A DNA stretch of 64,000 nt from contig JANQBS010000193.1 of the NCBI GenBank assembly GCA_033085395.1, positions 1 to 64,000 on the forward strand, given 5' to 3'. Positions 45,460 through 57,357 of the stretch are shown piece by piece. The stretch's first letter is position 1, and each line of letters opens with the position of its first letter. The notes beneath the pieces were generated by a model. That model was not told where the DNA came from, searched no databases, and saw nothing but the letters and a program-made list of their open reading frames with translations. Source of the DNA: Xanthoparmelia taractica. Taxonomy: Eukaryota; Ascomycota; Lecanoromycetes; Lecanorales; Parmeliaceae. The position numbers and the translations under genes are program-made.

Positions 45460-48400
45460 CTACTGTTCCTCTTCTTTGGCCTCCTTCCCCTCCTCCTCTA
45501 CAACTTTGTCAGGAAGCTTCCATTCCCATGCAATTATCTCCCAACTACTCCGGATGTTACTCTCATCCAGCGTTCGTAATTTCGTCCACCCATCGGCCGT
45601 CTCTTCTACCCCTCTCGGATCTTTCGCCCAATTTTCGATGATGAAAATACACCTCTCCAGGTGTTTCCTTGTAAGGAAATCCTGACTTAAGTTTAATTTT
45701 TCGCAAGCCAGATTTGATGCAGTTTCTCCAGAGTCCCGATGGGCATCTTTCTTTGCGAGCGCTTTCACAGCGTGTACGTTGCCATTGACAGCCGCGATGT
45801 CCAACGCACTTGCACCCTTCATAATGCCGTCTGATCTGAAATCTATCCTCTCGCGACTCATGAAGTTGGCGAGGATGAACAGGAATAGTCCACTAACTTC
45901 GGTTTTCATGCCATGAGCACGGGGGAGTTGCAGTTGTGCAGCTTCTTGAATGGCACTGATGTTCTTTTCTGGATGTACGATGAAGCCTTTCTCACGGAAC
46001 ACGTCTCCAGCTCCTGAGTACTTGAAGGCCCATTTTGCAGCGCCAAGATTTAGAGTTTGAATGATGAGACCGATTATCGTGTAACCAGCGTTGGTGGTAG
46101 TAAGAGGGTCCACACCTTTGTGATGTAACAGGAGCCAAGCGAGATCCCATTTGCGTGCCAGGAGAGCGTCCATGAAGGGTGTTTGGCCGGACGAGTCACG
46201 GGCATTAACGTCAACTCCCTCGAAGTTGAGAAGCTGCTGAGCGAAATATTGGATGGTAGTGGTGTTATTTGGATTCTGGGCGCAAAGATGAAGCAGAGTC
46301 TTCCCTTGCTCAAAACGGCCTGTCACCGGTACTTGACGTTCAAGTAGCAGATCAAACATATCCTTGTTATCTGTGAGGATACTTTCGACAAGGAGCAATG
46401 TGCAGTCTTTGGGTGGAATACTGCAGGTATCTATGAAAAGGACCTGTATATCCGTATTGCTTGGGCCGAAAGAGGAATGAAGGCTCTGCCTAAGTGCAGC
46501 CAAAACCATGCTGGTGAACTCATCGGAGTCTGGAAACACGGTGTTCCAGGCCTGTAGAAGCTTCAGGATCTCCAACGGTGCAGTCTTCCAATCATTGCCA
46601 TGGCGGAGGACATGCCTAAACCTGCTCTCACCACTAGCTGCTTCCACAAGGAGTTGGGATACGAAACCCTCGACCTTCGCGGGTGAACTGTGCTTCAAGA
46701 GTAATTGTAGGTGTTTAACAAGATGCAGTCGAGCACATAGGTGTAGAGCGTTCACCCCAAAGACATCGGGCGTAAGTGGATCGCCTCCAAGCTCCAAAAT
46801 AAGAGAAGAGTGTTTCCGACTATCTGCGTGAACGGACCACATGAGGGGAGTACCCCCTGCTGAAGCTCCCTTTCGAGCGACTGTATTGATGTTCCCTCCG
46901 ACCTGTATGAGTTTATGGCCTATATCGCGAGCTTTATCCATATCCCATGCAGAGAGAAAATGGAGTGCCGTAACACCTTCATGTGTAGCCGCGTTTCCTG
47001 GAACACCGTTCAATAGCAGAAGTTCCATTGCCGCGTATTGGCAGGCTTCCGCAGCTTTCAACAGCAGGATCTTTCCATCAGACAATCTGCCATTCGCAAA
47101 GAATTTTCCGCCTCGAAATTCAATTTCCAAGTTATCCACGTGAGTATCAACCCCGATGGAGGGCTCACTGGAATTGCCTGATGTTGGCTTGGTGAAGCTG
47201 AGACTGCCCAAATATTCGTCCAGTGGAGGTACAACATGATCCCGAAGATCATTATCGAAAACCTCGATAAACCGTGGTAGAGCCTCTCGCGCTGGCTGAC
47301 TTCCCCCCATGGCGGCGATCTCCAGCCACTTGATGGACTCCACGGGCTTGAAGGGAACACCAAAACCGATAGCGTAGCATACAGCGAGCTGATATGCTGC
47401 GCCGCCATTTTGTATCCTATCTCCAGCCAGACCTTTCGCATAATCGTGAAAGCTTCGGGTGATGTACTCCTTCACTACTCCGTCGGTTTTTCTAAGTTCA
47501 TGGAAGAATTTCTCTACCTGTGAAGATCTATTAGAACCTCGACATCTCTCAGAGAACCGAGGGTTTGGGTCCACAGGCAATTAAATGCTGGAGAGCAACG
47601 TCAAGCATTTAGTCTCCTTATAGGAATTAGGCAGTATTTCGAACAAGTACCAAATGCAATTCTCACAGGACATTCTGACCCAAATTAATGACTATATTAC
47701 AGTATACTCACATCAAGCAATTGTAGATCAGTGTCGAATGATATTCGTTCCGGCTCAACCGTCTGTCTGTCAATTGTCAAATCCCCTGCGTTCCAGTGTT
47801 TCCTTCATGGGTCTATTGACTTACCGACTTTTATACCAAAAGTCGGGGCTTAGCAGGCGGATTAGCCTCGCCAGGTCAAGCTCCCGTTGTGCCGGATCCT
47901 TAGACAGTGTACTTCGGATGACACGTAACACTGTGGCCAATTGCTGCTCACTGAGAATGCCCGATCTCTTTAACGAATCGCACACATGATCAGTAAGCTT
48001 GTCTTCGTGCTTCAGCGCTGCTAGGGCTTGATTACGGCGCGATCGTCTGTCCTTTTCGGTTGCGCCGTTGTAAGTGTCCAGAGGTTCGAATGGATCTCCA
48101 TCAAGCATCAGACGCCATACCAGAAGGCCAAAGCTGTATATATCCGTCCTCTTTGCTGTCTCGATCTTGAAAAACTTTTCAGTCATTAATTCTGGAGCCT
48201 GCCATGGCGGACTTCCACCCAAGGCGAATCCATGTGAGGAAGCATCCAGATGGCTGAACCCAAAGTCGGTGATTTTACACATTAAACGGCTACCTTGAGA
48301 ATAGTGAGGACTTGTTAAGAGACAGATTCAATTGGTCTTACTATTCATTGAATCCTCAGAAGCTTCAGTCTCGAACACCAGAACGTTCTCGCACTTCACA

Positions 48401-49149
48401 TCGCCATGTATGATATCTATCGGTATGGAAAACCAATGTTAGAATAAGAACATGTGAAAATATACACTTTGGATAGTTTAGGTCTTACCACAAGCGTGTA
48501 GTGCCTCGAGCCCATGTGCGACATCCACGCAGAATGCGAGCTTTTGGCCGAAAGATAGGGGTCTGTCTTCTCTTTTGGCAGTCTCAAGGACCTCTGCAAG
48601 ATTTCCAAGCTCAGCGCATTCTGGTACCAGTATTGGCATGACGTTTCTGTCCGACTCATGGCCCTCAACTTCGAATCCAATTCCCAAAAGTTTAAGAATG
48701 TTAGGATGTGCAGCTAGAGGAGGATGACGCATGGTGAGAACTTCAGTGTACAGAAGATTAATTCGCCTGGATAGACCATCATGAATACTCTTGGTATCTT
48801 TTGGCACTATTGCACGTTTCAAAGCCACGATGGTGTCTTTTTCGAATACCGCACCAGTCGCCTCATCTCGGCAGGTCTCAGGCATTGCTGCGCCATTCAC
48901 GAAGAAAGAGGCACCACGGCCCAGGACTGATCTCACATCAGGTAGGGCAACGGGCAAAATTGGGATTTGACGGGCTTTGACGAAAGCAAGGAACGACAGA
49001 AGGTCATCATGGAAGGATGTGGGCCAAGCGGAATAGATGGCAGAATGTTGAGACACGCCCGGTATCCCTGGGGTCTCATGACTGCTGTTAAGACGTGCGA
49101 GGGTCTGATAGCCCCCTTCACTGGCTGCCGCGGAACTGAATAAGTCCAT
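45460..49149 (-). CDS. Protein kinase - SEL1 - ankyrin repeat protein
   Basis: A multi-exon gene. Exon 1 (48489-49149) has the N-lobe with T-I-V-A-L-K-R-A. Exon 2 (48342-48416) has the catalytic loop I-I-H-G-D-V-K-C-E-N. Exon 3 (47825-48293) has K-I-T-D-F-G-F-S-H-L, A-P-E-L and D-I-Y-S-F-G-L-L-V-W-R. Short exons at 47712-47766 and 47558-47587 are inferred from phase and are the weakest part. The last exon (45460-47517) has a SEL1-like repeat (A-Y-Q-L-A-V-C-Y-A-I-G-F-G-V) and several ankyrin repeats, ending in an acidic tail. HxD (H-G-D), the Asn and DFG are present, so the kinase may be active. This architecture is common in filamentous fungi and suspected to work in signalling or non-self recognition; substrate and partner are unknown. 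The start at 49149 is chosen over an open upstream extension. Confidence 0.75.
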
Positions 49150-49639
49150 TCTGGCCGATGTACAAAAGCAGTTGAAGAGAGATGAGGTGTGGGCAGTCTG
49201 CTCTCTTCGAAGCGAACAGCGGAGAGGTGCAGCGCCAACCGCCAACGAAGAGACCAATGCGGGTCACTCTGTGCTTGGCATGCAGGTTGACGTGGCGGAT
49301 AAAGATCATTGGACATCAACTTCGTTAATCCATTCCAGGGTGGAAAACATAGAGGAAAAATCCCCAGCACATTCAGGAGAAATTGGATGGCACACACTCA
49401 AATCTGGCCCTGTCTCGTCAATTCTTTCCGGCACTCAGCGAAGTACATGTATGCACTTCTTTTCTTTCTCTCAATAGATGGATGGAGAGATGACTGGCTA
49501 TGAAAACTAAGAGGAGACGAGCACCCAGCACAAAGTGAAATTCTCCAACATCTCAGCCATGCGCACATGGCATTTTATGTTTCTTATGGGCATTTGTTAT
49601 GGGACGATCCATTACGGCGCTGTACCGTAGATCAGAGGC
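49150..49639. other. Intergenic, 5' of kinase-ankyrin gene
   Basis: No supported gene. Open frames on both strands overlap the gene's probable promoter and 5' leader. Confidence 0.45.
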
Positions 49640-49744
49640 CACCAGGGGGTGTTAGAAATCTGAACACCGATGTTTATCCAGAACATTCGCATAATATAGT
49701 GTAGTCGGGTAAACCTCGGTGTACAGACTTCTGACACCCTGGTG
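49640..49744. mobile_element. 105-bp inverted-repeat element (MITE-like)
   Basis: The left arm 49640-49672 (caccagggggtgttagaaat..) and right arm 49714-49744 are imperfect reverse complements over about 31 bp, sharing CACCAGGG, TGT(C/T)AGAA(G/A)TCTG and ACACCGA, and separated by about 41 bp. It has no coding capacity. The end CAGGG recalls hAT termini, but no target duplication is clear. Confidence 0.55.
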
Positions 49745-49809
49745 AGCTTTGGCGCACGAAGGCTGATACAATAAGTCCTACACAGCGCTAAAAACTAGCT
49801 CCCGGCGCC

Positions 49810-50350
49810 AGACCCGATTAATAGTATATATAGAAAATTAAAGAATAAAAATATTTCCCGCTATAATCTTTATATATTGAATATATATATAGAAGAAATT
49901 ATAGAAAAATAAAGTTATAATAATTATAGCTATTAATATTAAGAATTAACTACTAATAGTATTTATAATAAGTATAATAAATAAAGTTTTAATTAATCTA
50001 AGTATATATACGTTAACTAAGTACGAAGAAGCTAGTACTAAGACTAGCTATACGTTTATATAATTATTAATTATATTATTCTCTTCTTTTTTAGTTTATA
50101 ATTTAAATTTTAAATAATATAAAAAATTAATTATAATAAATTTACTCGTTTTTAGATTTTTATAATAAGAAGAGATTTTCAGATTAATAAAAATTTAAGT
50201 ATAATATTTAAGTAATAATTATTAAGATATATTAATTTTTTTTAAATTATAATAATAGAGTACGAACTAAGTAATATAATTAGAATTATCTTAATTCGTA
50301 TTATATTAACTATAATTTTTATATAGTAATTAAGAAAATAATCGTATCGC
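49810..50350. other. Isolated AT-rich RIP patch
   Basis: About 540 bp of extremely AT-rich sequence with sharp borders at about 49,818 and 50,345. No frame is readable. The rightmost ~40 bp (to about 50382) match, inverted, 56678-56720, so this may be the RIP-mutated copy of a repeat. Confidence 0.55.
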
Positions 50351-50651
50351 TATAATTCAAGCAATCCATAGCCTTCCGATAAGGTATTTTGTCAGGAATG
50401 CCAAGAATGCCAAGTGTATTAGCGCTGACCGGACTTCCAGTGAGTCAGTGATGACCCTCGTAAGCATTCACACTCTGATCTTGAGTATATTGTGCTGGTC
50501 CATCCAGTAATTGTTGTGATTCTTCTGCGTGTCCTGCAATTGATGGTATCCTTCTAGCGACGAAGCAGACGAGCTAGTGTTTTAGATCGCTGCGCCCTGA
50601 AGCCATTTGCTTTCTACCCGTGTACTACCGTCGCTCCGCGACCAGATACAC

Positions 50652-52463
50652 ATGGATCCCGCAAGCTTCGTCTTCGGCGCGCTCGGTGTTATTGTGGAGC
50701 TCTATCGAGTGTCGATGGCAACATATGATCTGTACCTCTCTATACAAGACTTTACACCGGCTTTCCGCCGCCTGCGGTTAGCTCTCGAAATCGAACGCAA
50801 GAGACTGGAGTTGTGGGCTCAGAGTATGGGAATTGATGAAGGCGCTGGGATAGATGAACGATTGCACAATGATCAGGGCTTACTTGAGATCCTCAAAGGT
50901 ATCCTCATCAACATGAAGGAAAGCTTTGAGGACAGCAGTAAGTTGCTAGTGGAGTATCAAGATGCTCAAAGCCCGCCTGCTGCTTCAGGAAGCGGCCAAA
51001 GTAAGTATATTACATCCAAGCTCTACTAAGGTTCAGTCATAGTGACACTTGCCACAGAACCTGAATTGCCACGGAGGATATCCCCGGGTACCAGAAAGAC
51101 TTTAGAGAACTATGGCCGGGTTGTCAAATGGGCAACGCGTGACAAGAAGAAGTTAGAGCAGCTAGTCAAAGCCTTGAACAAATACAACACTGACCTTGAC
51201 CATCTTGCCTCCAATTATCAGCAAGCTTCATTACGTCGAAGCTTACGGACTCAGTTCCTCGCTCCCGAGAGTCACGAGGATCTGCTTCTTCTCCAAGAGA
51301 CTGCTGTAATGATCGGTCATGATGAACTTCGCCACGCGGCGAGTTCGAAGGCTTTTGTGAAAGAAGTCTATCGAAGTGAAGACCTCTGTGATGCGCTGAA
51401 TGCAGCCCAGCTCAAAGAAGTGGTCACGTCGGATAAAGAGATGTCAAACTCCCTTGACAGCTGGAGGTTGGATTTTGGTAGATTGCAGTATGACGGCGTA
51501 GCAATATTGAACAATCATTCCCGGACCATTGGCACATACAGGCATGGCCACGGTGAAAGTGATGCGGTCGTCGTCGATTGGACCAAATGCCAAGATGATT
51601 CGTGGCGGCGCTGTAACCCTGAGGCTTTTGAGATAAGAGTGTCCAGTCTTGCTAGAGTACTTAACCGAGACCTCCTGCCTAAGGGATTCCGGGTTCTGCA
51701 GTGCATTGGTTACCTAAATGCTAGCTCAACCACGATAGGATACATGTTCCGAACTCCAACGCATGCTGCTCCACACAGCGAGCCAGTATCCCTCCATCAA
51801 ATCCTCAGCGGTGTCAATGGTCCTGCAGATATTCCTGAGCTCGGTACTCGCTTTGATCTTGCAAAAGCGATTGCGACGACGATCTTTGAGTTCCATAACA
51901 TTGGCTGGTTACATAAGAATATCCACCCAAAGAATATCTTATTCTGGCCCAGCAAAGATCACGACGAAGCTCCCGATCTTCGGGCACCCTACTTGGTGGG
52001 GTTTGATCTTTCCAGGTCAACTCAACCAGGGGATGTGTCGGAAAAGCCCGTCGCGGCTGAGGAAGAAGATCTGTACCGTCATCCAGCTTACAAAGGACCG
52101 GATGCGACGGGCTTCAAGCCTTCTTATGACTACTACAGTCTAGGCATATTGCTTTTCGAGATAGCCATGTGGCGCCTTGTCTCTTTCAAGCGGGATCGTC
52201 GAGCAAGTTCAACATCTTCCAAGGACAAAGGCAGACAGCACACCAACTTCTCGGATCCGGATTTTATTGAGAAGACTGTAGCAGATGCAGCACAAGACTT
52301 AGGAAGATATATAGGTAGAAGATACAGAGATGCTGTGTTGTTTGCAATAAAGATGGAGTTCGACGGGATCTATGATGCCCTTGGCGAGGATGAGCGAGAC
52401 CTAGCTTTACAGAAAGCAGTTCAAAGCAAGGTCATCGATGCTGTAGACTTTTGCCAAGCTTAG
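50652..52463 (+). CDS. HeLo-domain protein with pseudokinase domain
   Basis: 584 residues from exons 50652-51000 and 51058-52463; the 57-bp GTAAGT..CACAG intron keeps phase. The N-terminus (M-D-P-A-S-F-V-F-G-A-L-G-V-I-V-E-L-Y) and following amphipathic helices resemble the HeLo domain of HET-s/HET-S. In those proteins the helical bundle forms membrane pores and causes cell death after oligomerisation. The C-terminal half (about 270-580) has kinase-fold motifs with key residues altered: the catalytic loop is L-H-K-N-I-H-P-K-N-I-L (402-412; HRD Asp is Asn), DFG is replaced by G-F-D (431-433), while D-Y-Y-S-L-G-I-L-L-F-E is kept. It is probably a non-catalytic sensor or regulator. An upstream in-frame ATG at 50607 exists, but 50652 gives the typical HeLo start. 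Confidence 0.75.
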
Positions 52464-53276
52464 GATACAGATCCGACGAATATAGGTAAGCAGTCCCGCT
52501 AACTTGCTCCTCTAGAACTGATTCAGAACCAATGAAGAGGGAGTCGTAGAGGTGTGTTTATTTTCATCGGATATAAACTGGAGGAGAGGAAACAAGACCA
52601 GATTTTGGGAACGCGTCAAACTTGGGCGTGTGCGAACTTATGACTTATGCTATTAGTTGTTTCCAAGTCATGCCACTTTGGAGATGTTATACGTATGATA
52701 GTGTATTGGGTACCTAGCTTGTAGTACTTGATCAGGCCACTCGACCTGAGAAATTCATCTGGCGATTTTGCGCCGCGTTGTACGAAAAAAATGGTTGGAT
52801 CCTCCCCCTTAGCTTCATAGACCCTAAATCCCCATCTTTCAGTCCGATTGAGAACAGAAGCTTGACAATACGTACTTGTTGATTACGGGACAATTTGCGA
52901 AATTACCCTACTGTATGCAAGCACCTTCTATTATCACGATCGTAACCACCAACTACACATATGAGCAACAATCGTGAACCTCCAGCCTGTAAGGATGTCC
53001 AATATCGACCATTGATCTAACCATTACAGATTCCTAGCCATTTCAAACTGTTCACTCGAAGTATGAAGGAGCTCCATACCGAGTACTGATTTCTTAAAAT
53101 CGCGGAATCATGCAGCAGCTCACCCATGCAAGGGGCACAGTTATTGGGGATCACTCTCGTTAGACGAGGTATTACGTGGAGTGGAGATTGAACATAGATT
53201 GTTAATAGGTATTTCACATCGCTGCTTGCCGAAATTCGGACCAATATGGCACCTGCAGACTTTGCAGGAACTTGCA
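52464..53276. other. Intergenic, nothing certain
   Basis: No convincing gene. A short 5' exon of the following membrane protein could hide near 53112-53170, but I cannot fix its splice sites. Confidence 0.4.
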
Positions 53277-54939
53277 ATGGACTTGTCCGTAAACCATGTC
53301 AGATGGGACCATCTCCAACGCAGTCATGCCTTTAGCGCGGTCGCGCCAATTCTATATGCGAGTTACACCCTGGAATCAATCATGCTATGGCCAATCAGCG
53401 ATCTCGTGCCGATAACGTTAATTGGAAGCCGGAATGTTCCTGAACAGGACAGAGCCCATAGTATCTTACAGTATACGGTCTCTGAGCTTGAAACAAACCC
53501 TTCAAAAGCAAAGGTAGCTAAGAGGCTTCGAGAAGGAAGAAAGTTCCACAGAATGTCGGGCACAAGGTTTCTTATAATCCTGGCCTACATACAGATATTC
53601 CAAGGCCAAGGCATCACTGAATTTTTCCAAGCGCCAGTCGTCAATTACTGGCTGAATCGAAGTGTCCATGGTGGCTCTGAGCTTACGCGCGGTCGTGCAC
53701 TCTTTGGATCGCCCGAACGGTCAATCACGAGATCTCTCTTACCCATTCATGAGTCCGATCTACCAAGCATGATGGACGCCACCGCAGCATTGCCTGTCCA
53801 GGCTGTGCTCTTCCTGGCGAAGGGAATGAAGGATTATCTCCAGCAAACTAAATGGTATATCTGGCCATATGTGAGATGGAATCATCGTCGACTGGGTTCT
53901 GCGTACACTAATTACGTTCTGGTCTCAAAACAATTTTGGCTCTACAGGCGTCGATACCTTCTTCCTGCTCTGCTACTCTATGTAGTCCGAAATCAATACT
54001 TTCCTACTTTTGGTCAGCATTGGCAACCCAACGCCTACACGCAGATCAAGGTTGCGATAGTGTCTCCGTTAGATTGGATTGATCACGTGATCAGTTGGGG
54101 CTGGTGGGATCTCGCCCGTTACTACTTTTTCTATTCGCTGGCATCAGGTGCCTTTATACTACAGCTCGGATTCACTCCCCGCAATCGACTGTTGCGTGAG
54201 TGCGGCGAAATATACTCGGCCTTTTGGTTGCTGCTCATACTTGAGCGAGCTGTCTGCCAGGTCGTCAACGCTATACTGGGGATCTCGGTCCCTTTGGCGT
54301 TGTTGATCCAGCTTGGGGCTGTGCTTTCAACTGATGCGACGCACTCTTCGTTCCTAAAAGATGTCATTGAGCCTTTAATTGGACTTGGTACTACGATTGT
54401 ACTAGTGGTCGGGATCAGAATGGCCTTTGCTCTATTGGTTTTATACTTCACCCGCACCACAGGCGTCTTGTTGTCTCTAGCGAAACAGGCCATCATCGGA
54501 GCATCCGCTGCTCTCATCCTAACCTTTTTTTATCCTGCTCATACCTTTGGTTCTGGAGCTGGTCTTCCGGTTCAGCGCCGAGAAAATTTCTGCCGAGGTA
54601 TTTTTGCTGAGTCTGCTGGCAGCCGGGATGGTCTTCTTCGTTCTGGAGGTGCTGACGCGGGTCGAGGAAGATCCATGGGGTTTGGACAAAGTCTGTCAGG
54701 GCTATACGTCGGTAGTACAAAAGGCCGAAAAGTTGACGGGTGCGAAAGTCAAGACATTGCAAGCCAGTATCGATGAACACCTGGTGGAAGTTGCAACAGC
54801 CGATTCACCTCCAGCGCAATCACAAGCCCTACCGCTAAGCTCAACGGAGCATGAGGACGGAGGTCGGAGACCAGCAATAGCTGTTGCTCCGGCGCATGAT
54901 TCAGACCATGATCCGTGGGGCTTTCTTAAAGAAATTTGA
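53277..54939 (+). pseudogene. Multi-pass membrane protein with a T-run frameshift
   Basis: From the ATG at 53277 a frame runs through a long hydrophobic C-terminal half with several probable membrane spans, for example Y-L-L-P-A-L-L-L-Y-V-V, L-L-I-L-E-R-A-V-C-Q-V-V-N-A-I-L and I-I-G-A-S-A-A-L-I-L. It then loses hydrophobic character after a run of seven T (54525-54531). The next frame is hydrophobic directly after the run (I-L-L-I-P-L-V-L-E-L-V-F), continues F-L-L-S-L-L-A-A-G-M-V-F-F-V-L-E-V-L, and ends at 54939 in D-P-W-G-F-L-K-E-I. One T too many explains both halves. It may be a real mutation or a homopolymer assembly error. I do not recognise the family. It is convergent with the DUF6601-like gene, 86 bp apart. 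Confidence 0.6.
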
Positions 54940-55025
54940 TCTTGTCGTTTGGCCGTCTGATCCTCCGCAAGGTTTATGTTCGGTCACAACGTCAAGCTTT
55001 CAGTGAAGCGGTGGGCAATCACTTG

Positions 55026-56129
55026 TCAAACGGAACCCCTTTGTTCAGAGTCCTTACTGGCCGGTCGCCCCTTGTTGATGGCACCCAGACGTGCGAGCAG
55101 CTCTTGCGATTGGAACTTCAACGCATACCACACTTCCAGCAAAACTCTCACGATCAAAAGCGTGGCCAGCCAGCCCAGAACGACGGCCACAGCGCCAAGA
55201 ACGGCGATGCTTAACCACCTGCACACGTCGTAGAATCTGTCCCAATCCCTTGATTTGAGTTGTTCAACCGCGAGGCTCACTTGCATCGCACTCAGTAGCA
55301 CAGACAAGACCCCAAAAAGAAATAGTAAAGGCCCGTAGAATTGCGCAAAGTATTCCGCATACTGCGGATACACCTCTTGATAATTCCTCCGAAAGAGGAG
55401 AATCTTCACTAGCACATTGAGACGGCTCAGTCGTATCTCCCCGTAATGATATCTCGGCGCGACGTGCCCATCCTCAATGGATCGTCTAAGCGCAGCCGTA
55501 AACGCGCAAAACTCCTTCCATCCTACGGACGGAGGCACAAGTTGCAAATGCTCTTGCTGCGCGATCCGTAAATCACTTTCATGCCGTATAAGATAGCAAT
55601 ACGATCTCAAGAGCCCCAACGCCGCCTCTTCCAACCCCGCACCATCATCATCATCCTTGCCCAATCCTAACGTACCGCCCGAGCCCCCCGCCGCCGCCAA
55701 TGATGATGACGATGACGATGAAGATGACGACAAATAATCCCTCCAAAACCCATACGAGAGCAAATACGCCGGTAACGGCTTCACATATATCCGCTCGTGA
55801 TACCACACCAAATGCAGCCGTGGGTCCTCGACAAGCACGATCTCGCGGTTCTTGACCTTTTGGTAGTGCAAGGGGTTCACGTTTGAGGGTTTGGGCGTCG
55901 ATATGAGCCAGAGGTGGGGCGCTAAGCGGTTGAGATCTGCGGTTATGAGATCGGCGGTGAGGAATGATGTTAGCTGGGGGGTGTCTGAGAGGTGGATTTG
56001 TGGTTGTGAGGGGAGGAGGGGGATGGTAGGGGGGTTGTTTTGTACTTGTGCTTCATTAGCGGCGGTGGTGGTGGTGGAAAGAAGGTCGTGGTTTAGTTCG
56101 AGCTCTGCGGGGAATGGTGGAGGTGGCAT
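55026..56129 (-). CDS. DUF6601-like membrane protein
   Basis: An intronless 367-residue frame from 56129. The conserved-looking core begins L-N-R-L-A-P-H-L-W-L-I-S-T and includes H-Y-Q-K-V-K-N-R-E-I-V-L-V-E-D-P-R-L-H-L-V-W and Y-V-K-P-L-P-A-Y-L-L-S. This matches my memory of the fungal DUF6601 family. A run of about eleven Ser and an Asp/Gly linker (about 133-165) interrupts it. Two membrane spans lie near the C-terminus (L-L-F-L-F-G-V-L-S-V-L-L-S and I-A-V-L-G-A-V-A-V-V-L-G). Function is unknown. The family assignment is from memory and would need a profile search. Confidence 0.7.
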   Translation of the reverse strand: MPPPPFPAELELNHDLLSTTTTAANEAQVQNNPPTIPLLPSQPQIHLSDTPQLTSFLTADLITADLNRLAPHLWLISTPKPSNVNPLHYQKVKNREIVLVEDPRLHLVWYHERIYVKPLPAYLLSYGFWRDYLSSSSSSSSSSLAAAGGSGGTLGLGKDDDDGAGLEEAALGLLRSYCYLIRHESDLRIAQQEHLQLVPPSVGWKEFCAFTAALRRSIEDGHVAPRYHYGEIRLSRLNVLVKILLFRRNYQEVYPQYAEYFAQFYGPLLFLFGVLSVLLSAMQVSLAVEQLKSRDWDRFYDVCRWLSIAVLGAVAVVLGWLATLLIVRVLLEVWYALKFQSQELLARLGAINKGRPASKDSEQRGSV

Positions 56130-57357
56130 CGTTGTTGCTCTTTTGGGTAGTCCCTTCTTGCAGCTTATATATAATAATTGAAGAGTGGAGCAATTTTTGC
56201 CAAAGCTTAAGAGCTAAGAAGTGGGCGGTAGAAAGGGCAGATCGCAAGGCCGAACGCAGCTACCTCGGGCATACACGCGTAGCGGGCTACTCTACAACCG
56301 AGGCACCGATACAAGATACTTCAAGGAAAGGTAGTTTAGTTATGGGGTTCTCACTTTCTAGTCTCGACAACGGAGACGGCGACGAATCGAGGTTTGAGAA
56401 TCTTACCTTAGGCGCAGTAAGCAGTGTAGGAGCGAGGGTTAAAAGGTAGTGCTTTAGGGCCTAAGGAGGTCAACCTAGCCCTAGCTTCGCCCCGATCTAG
56501 CTGCATTTAGCAGATTCGGGGCTGAGCTAGGCCCGTTAGGGGGTGAACTTTTCTGAGGTAAGGTACCTTATGTAGCCGGAAGGTGTTGGAATTTGGCACT
56601 ACTCAGCCCTATCGCTTGTATGTAGTCAGATTTTTCAGTAGCTACAAACCATCCGTCACCCACATTTGCAACAGAAGGCTATGGATTGCTTGGACTCTAG
56701 CGATACGATTATAATCATCAATGCCAAGCGGTGCGACCGCAGCTAACGATGGAATAGGGACTCTGCCAATTGCACTTGAAAGGTGAGCGGAATGATCGTG
56801 GTGTCAATAATCGACAGGGATGTGACAACGAGGAGGGTGTGCGCCGCCAACCCACAACATGCCTAATCCCTAAGAGCTGCCGAATCAGGCTAATCAATGC
56901 GTAAGGCTCTACTATGTGACTTTATAAAGGTCGACTGAGAGGTGCAGAGAAATAGCACAATTCGAAGTGTCGCAGCCTGAAAGATGGGGTAGGTATTAGC
57001 GGCATATAGCAATAAGGCTGCCGGATGGTGGGGTAAACAGGGTTTTGGCCCGCTGTTCATGTATTCACAGCCTCACCTTGCTCTTACCCTTTACTTCCTT
57101 CATCATCTCTATCCGTCAAGCTTGTCTTATTGGCATCACTTTAAGGGCTGTGGACAGCTCAGACACGCTTGGAGTCTGGCTCTGGATGGCTGCCTAGTCT
57201 TAGTAAAGAGTGAAGTCTCGTGGGCGCTGAGCGAGGCTGTGCAGCAGAGCTACCTGGCGAAGCGGTGTAGTCATGTACGCTAACGTCAACTCATATTCTT
57301 CGTCTATCCTCTTTGCTAGCAATTTTGCAGCTATCAGCTTCCAGTACGATTCCGATC
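56130..57357. other. Intergenic with hairpin repeat
   Basis: It contains an imperfect hairpin (56476-56545) and a ~40-bp stretch (56678-56720) inverted-repeated at about 50340-50382. The rest, including 56760-57300, has no recognisable gene. Confidence 0.45.
56476..56545. repeat. Imperfect inverted repeat / hairpin
   Basis: The left arm cctagccctagcttcgcccc pairs imperfectly with the right arm ggggctgagctaggcccg across an agctgcatttagca loop. It could be a small MITE or a structured element. Confidence 0.4.

Noticed and set aside
48070..48090. ggttcgaat word resembling a tRNA B box
   Set aside because: It lies within kinase coding sequence, with no A box or cloverleaf nearby. No tRNA was found anywhere in the window.
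54525..54531. Programmed ribosomal frameshift at the T7 run
   Set aside because: Nothing beyond the homopolymer supports it (no evident downstream structure); mutation or assembly error is simpler.
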